From: JBBUEO01 sp038056915
GTDB taxonomy: Bacteria; Patescibacteriota; UBA1384; UBA12157; JAENIV01
Direction: 5' to 3'
Assembly (NCBI GenBank): GCA_038056915.1
Contig: JBBUEO010000029.1
Coordinates: 1-24,178 of the forward strand
Length of the DNA: 24,178 nucleotides
The notes beneath the pieces were generated by a model. The model made no database searches and was not told where the DNA came from. It saw only the letters and a list, made by a program, of their open reading frames with translations. The first letter of the stretch is position 1. Each line of letters begins with the position of its first letter. Below, piece after piece: positions 20,526 through 24,178 of this stretch. The translations under genes and the position numbers were made by a program.

Positions 20526-21145
20526 AGCATTGGGGCATAACCTGTTAAAATATTAAAGAAAAAAATCACGGTCTTGGACATTAAGGTAGGAATTATCGGG
20601 ATAAATTGGGAAAAAATGATTAAGCCGAACAAAATCGGAATGCCAATTTGTTGTAAAACAAGATAGGTTTCTTCTTTGACAAAAAGACTTAAAATTTTTG
20701 AACCATCCAGCGGGGGAATAGGGATAAGATTAAAAATCATCAAAACCAGATTAAAGAAAATTAAAATTTCCAACATTGAGGATAAAAACGCGGGTAAATT
20801 AAAAAACCTTAAAATTAAGCCTAATATAACCGCTAAAATAAGATTGCTGATCGGACCTGCCAGCGAGACAGTTAAATTGTCCAGCCGGGGATTTTTAAAA
20901 TTTTGCGGATTTACAATCACCGGTTTTCCCCAGCCAAAACCAGCTAACAATAAAAATATCGTCCCCCAAAGATCCAGATGAGCAAAAGGATTTAAAGTTA
21001 ACCGTCCCATCAATTTTGGGGTGTTATCTCCATATAGATTAGCCGTAAAAGCATGAGCAAATTCATGAATACTAATTGCTCCAAGAATGGCGACTAAAAA
21101 GGCAATAAATTGTAAAGGATTGGAGATTAAATTAAATAGAAGCAT
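20522..21145 (-). CDS. Site-2 protease family (M50) intramembrane metalloprotease
   Basis: The 207-residue product is a compact membrane zinc protease. The first membrane segment carries H27-E28-x-x-H31 ('SIHEFAHAF'), followed by 'LNPFAHLDLWGT' and 'GWGKPV'. The third zinc ligand lies in 'NLIPIPPLDGSK' with D147. These are the hallmarks of the short M50 group without PDZ or CBS domains. Such enzymes cleave membrane-bound regulators or signal peptides; the substrate here is not evident. Its gene stands between the nested tRNA unit and the divergent rpmB promoter. Confidence 0.9.
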   Translation of the reverse strand: MLLFNLISNPLQFIAFLVAILGAISIHEFAHAFTANLYGDNTPKLMGRLTLNPFAHLDLWGTIFLLLAGFGWGKPVIVNPQNFKNPRLDNLTVSLAGPISNLILAVILGLILRFFNLPAFLSSMLEILIFFNLVLMIFNLIPIPPLDGSKILSLFVKEETYLVLQQIGIPILFGLIIFSQFIPIIPTLMSKTVIFFFNILTGYAPML

Positions 21146-21160
21146 ATTTCAAAATCAGGG

Positions 21161-21189
21161 TTGATTTTACTCAATTTATATTGTATCAT
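21161..21189 (+). promoter_or_regulatory. Promoter of rpmB
   Basis: TTGATT (21161-21166) and TATCAT (21184-21189) are separated by 17 bp, placing the transcription start about 20 bases before the ATG at 21216. Confidence 0.65.
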
Positions 21190-21215
21190 ATTAATTGATT
21201 CTAAGAAAGGAAAAT

Positions 21216-21377
21216 ATGTCCCAATGTGAAATTTGCGGTAAAAGTCCCCAAACCGGTTTTAATCGTCCTCATTCTTTACATCGGACAAAAAGACTTTTTA
21301 AGCCAAACATTCAAAAAAAAGCTGGCAGGCTGATTTGTGCCAAATGTTTAAGAACTTTAAACAAAACTAAATCCTAA
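21216..21377 (+). CDS. rpmB: Ribosomal protein bL28
   Basis: The 53-residue product has the bL28 pattern: 'CEICGKSPQTGFNRPHSLHR' then 'TKRLFKPNIQK' and 'RLICAKCLRTL', with two CxxC pairs (C4/C7 and a pair near residue 43) that can bind zinc. The start at 21216 has AAAGG six bases upstream; the longer frame from 21195 overlaps the ribosome site. It is a large-subunit protein and is monocistronic here. A loose 8-bp inverted repeat (21372-21379 with 21402-21409) follows, overlapping the stop codon. Confidence 0.95.
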   Translation: MSQCEICGKSPQTGFNRPHSLHRTKRLFKPNIQKKAGRLICAKCLRTLNKTKS

Positions 21378-21440
21378 TTTTAAAAATTACCAATTAATTC
21401 TAATTAGGAAAAATAGTAAATTTATCTTATTACGATTAAT

Positions 21441-21785
21441 TTATTCTTCGGTTGCAGGGGCATCCGTAGGAGTTTCTGATGGAGCTTCCGCAGATGGGGG
21501 TTGTTGCTGGGTCCGGGATTTTTTGAAACAATCAGCGCAAAGGACATCTTTGGGATCCCTGGGATTGAAAGGGACTTGGTCTTCTTTACCACATTCCTTG
21601 CAAACAATAGAATATTTCTGCCCGCCGTCTCTTTTTTGTTTTCGGCAGTCAGGACACCGTCCCGGTGGATTCTGAAGGCCTTTGTCAGCATAGAATTTTT
21701 GTTCCCCAGCTGACCAAACAAATTCCTTGGAGCAATCTTTGCAGGTGAGGTTTTTATCCTCGAAATCCATTTTTTTTGTTCTCAT
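21441..21785 (-). CDS. Zinc-ribbon domain protein
   Basis: The product has up to 114 residues; 'MDFEDK' at residue 6 is an alternative start, and no ribosome site decides it. An N-terminal treble-clef/zinc-ribbon carries 'LTCKDCSKEFVW', 'EQKFYADKGLQNPPGRCPDC' and then 'CKECGKEDQVPFNP' with 'VLCADCF', giving four CxxC pairs, that is two zinc sites. The tail is rich in Pro, Ala, Thr and Glu and probably disordered. The first half fits the 'probable zinc-ribbon' family (zf-trcl), widespread in uncultured bacteria. Function is unknown; nucleic-acid binding is a guess. It has a perfect consensus promoter, so high expression is likely. Confidence 0.8.
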   Translation of the reverse strand: MRTKKMDFEDKNLTCKDCSKEFVWSAGEQKFYADKGLQNPPGRCPDCRKQKRDGGQKYSIVCKECGKEDQVPFNPRDPKDVLCADCFKKSRTQQQPPSAEAPSETPTDAPATEE

Positions 21786-21842
21786 TTAGGTTAATCTTTT
21801 GGGCTCGACCGCCGAAATATAAGTTCTCGGGACCCTAATTTA

Positions 21843-21871
21843 ATTATATAAATGTCTTTTTATTTTGTCAA
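21843..21871 (-). promoter_or_regulatory. Perfect consensus promoter of the zinc-ribbon gene
   Basis: On the minus strand TTGACA (21866-21871) and TATAAT (21843-21848) are separated by exactly 17 bp. The predicted leader is about 50 bases long. Together with 208-236 it is one of two full consensus promoters in the window. Confidence 0.8.
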
Positions 21872-21894
21872 TTGTATGCTAATTTAAAGTCAAT

Positions 21895-22554
21895 ATGGAA
21901 GTCAAAGGGATTTTAAGTTCCCAATTGAAAATCAACAAATTAAGTCATGCTTACTTATGCATTGGTGAGCTTTCAATTGAATTTTTACTCAATCTATTTA
22001 AAATATCAAAAAGCGATCTTTTTTTGATTGATCAGTCGCCGATTAAAATTGGATTTGTCCGCCAACTTTCATCTTGGATAATTTTAACTCCCCATAGTTC
22101 AAAATATAAATTAGCAATTATTTTAAATGCCGAGAATCTAACATTAGAGGCCAGCAATGCTTTACTTAAAGTCTTGGAAGAACCGCCGAAGAATTCTATA
22201 ATTGTGTTACAGGCAAAAAAGAAGATGCGGATTTTACCGACAATTATTTCCCGCTGTCAAATTATTAAGAATTTCAACTTTCAAGAAATTACCTCAAGTT
22301 CCCCCTGCGGTTATGTTACTTATGAAAAAATTGCCCGTGAAAATCTTAAAAGCCGTTTTGAGCTGGCCGGGAGATTGGCAATTGCTGACAGTTTACCTCA
22401 AATTCTTGATCTTTGGGAGCAGGAGTTAAGGGTGAAACTTTTAAAAGGCGATAATAATCTAGCGATTTTAGAGTCAATTAGGAAAGCCCGCAGTTTACTT
22501 TCGACGAATATTTCGGTAAAATTACTATTAGAAAATCTCTTAATCAAATTTTAA
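21895..22554 (+). CDS. DNA polymerase III delta-prime-like protein (short)
   Basis: The 219-residue product has the clamp-loader core 'NAENLTLEASNALLKVLEEP' (around residues 80-100) and 'PTIISRCQII' (sensor region with SRC). It is shorter than usual HolB (about 300 or more residues): the N-terminal Walker A loop and zinc module are missing, which fits delta-prime being a non-catalytic clamp-loader subunit, or a reduced form. It starts near a low-quality promoter without a ribosome site. The next gene encodes RicT, and holB-yaaT adjacency is known from Bacillus, supporting the call. Confidence 0.8.
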   Translation: MEVKGILSSQLKINKLSHAYLCIGELSIEFLLNLFKISKSDLFLIDQSPIKIGFVRQLSSWIILTPHSSKYKLAIILNAENLTLEASNALLKVLEEPPKNSIIVLQAKKKMRILPTIISRCQIIKNFNFQEITSSSPCGYVTYEKIARENLKSRFELAGRLAIADSLPQILDLWEQELRVKLLKGDNNLAILESIRKARSLLSTNISVKLLLENLLIKF

Positions 22555-22579
22555 TTAAAACCGTATTTTATCTAAATTT

Positions 22580-23356
22580 ATGAAAAGAATATTTTATCGT
22601 CTGCCATCTTGTGGAAAAATATATTTTTCACCTAAGGACAATAAAACAGCTTGTTTTAAAATAGGTGAGGAGATTTTGGTAGAAATTGATGAAGTGATTG
22701 AATCGGCAATGATTGCTTGCGATAAAGAAAGTAATGAATTTTTCAACCCTGAGGAGGGTAAAATTATAAGGAAAATTACTAAGGAAGACAAGCAGAAAAT
22801 TGTCAGTTTGCGTAAAAAAGCCAGCGGCCTAATTGAGGAAGCCAACAAAAAAGCTTTTCGTCACGGATTAAAGATGAAAATTTTGGACGCCGGCTTTTCT
22901 TTTGATGAGAAAAAGTTGACCTTCTATTTTAGTGCTGATGGACGATTGGATTTTCGCAGTCTTGTATATGATTTAGTCAAAAGTTTTGGAAAAATAATAC
23001 GTCTTCAACAAGTGGGCGCCCGCGACGAAGCCAGAATTTATGGCGGTTTTGGCAAATGCGGGAGGGAACTTTGTTGTCGTAAGTTTTTAGCCAATCTTGA
23101 AAGCATTACTTTAGAAATGGCTCAAATTCAGGAATTAGCGACTGCCGGCTCGGGAAAACTCTCGGGCTGCTGCGGAAAACTGATGTGCTGTTTGGCTTTT
23201 GAGGCGGAAACTTATGAAGATTTGAAAAAGAAAATGCCGAAAAAGGGGTGCAGAATGATAACTCCTCAAGGAACGGGAAAAGTTATTGGCCATAATGTTT
23301 TAGAGGGCAAAGTAACATTAGAAACTAAAGAAGGCAAAAAAGAGGTTTTTGTCTAA
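22580..23356 (+). CDS. ricT: PSP1 domain protein RicT (YaaT)
   Basis: RicT acts with RicA and RicF in an iron-sulfur complex that promotes RNA maturation through RNase Y in Bacillus. The 258-residue product contains the PSP1 domain, with 'LRKKASGLIEEANKKAFRHG', 'FYFSADGRLDFRSLV' and the Cys-rich centre 'GKCGRELCCRKF' and 'SGCCGKLMCCLAFE'. The cysteines are those linked to the cluster in RicT. An N-terminal Cys ('LPSCGKIYF') and C-terminal 'TPQGTGKVIGHNVLEGKV' also match. RicA and RicF are not in the window. The gene follows the delta-prime-like gene by 25 bp. Confidence 0.93.
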   Translation: MKRIFYRLPSCGKIYFSPKDNKTACFKIGEEILVEIDEVIESAMIACDKESNEFFNPEEGKIIRKITKEDKQKIVSLRKKASGLIEEANKKAFRHGLKMKILDAGFSFDEKKLTFYFSADGRLDFRSLVYDLVKSFGKIIRLQQVGARDEARIYGGFGKCGRELCCRKFLANLESITLEMAQIQELATAGSGKLSGCCGKLMCCLAFEAETYEDLKKKMPKKGCRMITPQGTGKVIGHNVLEGKVTLETKEGKKEVFV

Positions 23357-23368
23357 GAAAGGTTTTGA

Positions 23369-23863
23369 ATGGTTTGGAATTTATTAGTTGTTTTGGCGGT
23401 GGTGATTATTTTAATCATTTTTGCCCGCAAATTACCTCAAGCCAGAAAATTGGCGCAGACCAAAGAGGCTTCCAGCGAGGAAATAAATCTCTATGGATTA
23501 ATTGCCCAAGCCGACGACGCTTTTGATACCCAAGAATTTAACAAAGCGGAAAGTCTTTATGTCAAAGCCGCTGCCCAAGATCCTGATAATCCTAAAATTT
23601 ATTCCCGATTAGGGGTAATTTATTTGGAGCAAAAGAATTATTACGATGCCAAAGATGCTTTTTTGCAGGCGGTAAAAATCGAACCAGATTTGGCCTCCAG
23701 GCATGTTAATTTAGGCATTGCCCTAATGGGTCTTAAGGATTATTTTAAAGCTATTCAGGAATTTAAATCCGCCTTAAAATTGGATCCAAAAAATAAAAAA
23801 TATCAGCATTTTTTAGAGAAAGCGGAAAAATCGCAGGCCAAAGAGAAAAAGAGAATCACCTAA
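23369..23863 (+). CDS. Membrane-anchored TPR protein
   Basis: The 164-residue product has an N-terminal membrane segment (about 4-19) followed by three tetratricopeptide repeats at about 44-77 ('ADDAFDTQEFNKAESLYVKA'), 78-111 ('IYSRLGVIYLEQKNYYDAKD') and 112-145 ('RHVNLGIALMGLKDYFKAIQ'), and a Lys-rich tail. TPRs bind partner proteins; the partner is unknown. AAAGG seven bases before ATG is a good ribosome site. The gene follows ricT by 12 bp, and a tRNA half starts directly after its stop codon, so the tRNA unit is probably co-transcribed with it. Confidence 0.88.
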   Translation: MVWNLLVVLAVVIILIIFARKLPQARKLAQTKEASSEEINLYGLIAQADDAFDTQEFNKAESLYVKAAAQDPDNPKIYSRLGVIYLEQKNYYDAKDAFLQAVKIEPDLASRHVNLGIALMGLKDYFKAIQEFKSALKLDPKNKKYQHFLEKAEKSQAKEKKRIT

Positions 23864-23884
23864 GCCCCCTTAGCTCAGTGGCAT

Positions 23885-23966
23885 CTGCCAAAAGCCCAAG
23901 GGCATTTAGGCAGACCCGCCCGAATGCTTTAGCTTTCGGCGGGGAAGCAATCCGCCTAAATTTGCC
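23885..23966 (+). repeat. Palindromic repeat inserted in the D-loop of the split tRNA
   Basis: Two adjacent hairpins are seen: TCTGCC/GGCAGA (23885-23890 with 23909-23914, inner GCCC/GGGC) and CCCGCC/GGCGGG (23915-23920 with 23938-23943). A larger imperfect inverted repeat joins GGCATTTAGGCAGA (23901-23914) to TCCGCCTAAATTTGCC (23951-23966), whose last three bases are the first of the tRNA-Thr. It is locally GC-rich and looks like a dispersed palindromic element. Confidence 0.5.
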
Positions 23967-24035
23967 GAAGTAACTCAGTGGTAGAGTAGCTGTTTTGTAA
24001 ACAGCAAGTCGCGGGTTCGAATCCCGCCTTCGGCT
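23964..24035 (+). tRNA. tRNA-Thr(TGT)
   Basis: A complete cloverleaf is seen: acceptor GCCGAAG/CTTCGGC with T73, D-arm ACTC/GAGT, anticodon stem GCTGT/ACAGC, loop TTTGTAA with anticodon TGT, variable loop AAGTC, and T-arm GCGGG-TTCGAAT-CCCGC. CCA is not encoded. It lies between the halves of the outer tRNA at 23864-24084, with spacers TAAATT and TGAAATTATT. Confidence 0.93.
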
Positions 24036-24178
24036 TGAAATTATTGGCGGATAGACGTGGGTTCGATTCCCATCGGGGGCTCCATGTTGGAAAAGTCAAT
24101 GCCTCGTCCCACCTTCGGCGGGTCTCGGCGACCAAATCATACGGATTTTTCGGGGCAAAAAGAAATTCCCGATTCCGT

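Larger units (their letters stand above)
23864..24084 (+). tRNA. Split tRNA interrupted by a palindromic repeat and a complete tRNA-Thr gene
   Basis: The 5' part starts immediately after the TPR stop codon: acceptor GCCCCCT, TA, GCTCAGTGG (23864-23881). The 3' part (24046-24084) gives GGCGGA, T-arm GTGGG-TTCGATT-CCCAT, acceptor CGGGGGC, T73 and an encoded CCA. The acceptor strands pair (six pairs, T7-C66 mismatched). Between them lie a palindromic repeat in the D-loop (about 23882-23943), a piece AAGCAATCCGCC that can form the rest of the D-stem and anticodon stem, and the tRNA-Thr. The anticodon is lost or displaced, so the identity cannot be assigned. It may be a pseudogene, a processed split gene, or an artefact. 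Confidence 0.5.

Overview
The window looks like a stretch of an AT-rich genome from the Candidate Phyla Radiation (Patescibacteria). This is an inference from gene style, not from a marker: compact genes, a RadA gene overlapping a PIN/TRAM gene, a HolB-like/RicT pair, a class A PBP with extracellular C-terminal domains, short zinc-ribbon and DUF456 proteins, many genes without a Shine-Dalgarno, and tRNA genes lacking encoded CCA. UGA is used as a stop (for example argS), so the UGA=Gly code of Gracilibacteria/Absconditabacteria does not apply. A run of exactly 100 N at 3110-3209 marks a scaffold joint flanked by a 55-bp duplicate; collapsing it restores one reading frame.

Layout. 1-613: end of an upstream gene, REP-like palindromes, a perfect consensus promoter driving a probable non-coding RNA, and a palindromic operator. 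614-3403: ArsR-type regulator, RecJ, and a hypothetical protein broken by the scaffold gap. 3404-4275: regulatory DNA, a GC-richer orphan pseudopilin on the minus strand, and back-to-back divergent promoters. 4276-6517: radA and a YacL-like PIN/TRAM gene. 6561-9359 (minus): class A penicillin-binding protein. 9464-13211: tyrS, a small GC-richer membrane gene (minus), argS and a DUF456 membrane protein. 13342-15704: a restriction-like island. 15705-16352: a structured intergenic region. 16353-20232 (minus): three envelope genes. 20258-20416: a tRNA-Pro nested inside another tRNA. 20522-23863: site-2 protease, bL28, zinc-ribbon protein, delta-prime-like protein, RicT, TPR protein. 23864-24084: a second nested tRNA pair. 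24085-24178 shows no clear gene.

The most notable system is at 13342-15778. A PD-(D/E)XK-type nuclease gene converges on, and overlaps at the stop codons, a gene encoding a complete LexA (winged helix, Ala-Gly cleavage site, Ser/Lys dyad) fused to a beta-class DNA methyltransferase. A 17-bp inverted repeat covers the -10 box of the fusion gene. I infer a restriction-modification system whose methyltransferase is also a damage-sensitive autorepressor.

The second notable theme is tRNA architecture. In two separate places an intact tRNA gene (Pro-GGG, Thr-TGT) sits between the 5' and 3' halves of another tRNA, and both inserts are bordered by the same TCCGCC/GGCGGA pair at the anticodon arm of the host tRNA.
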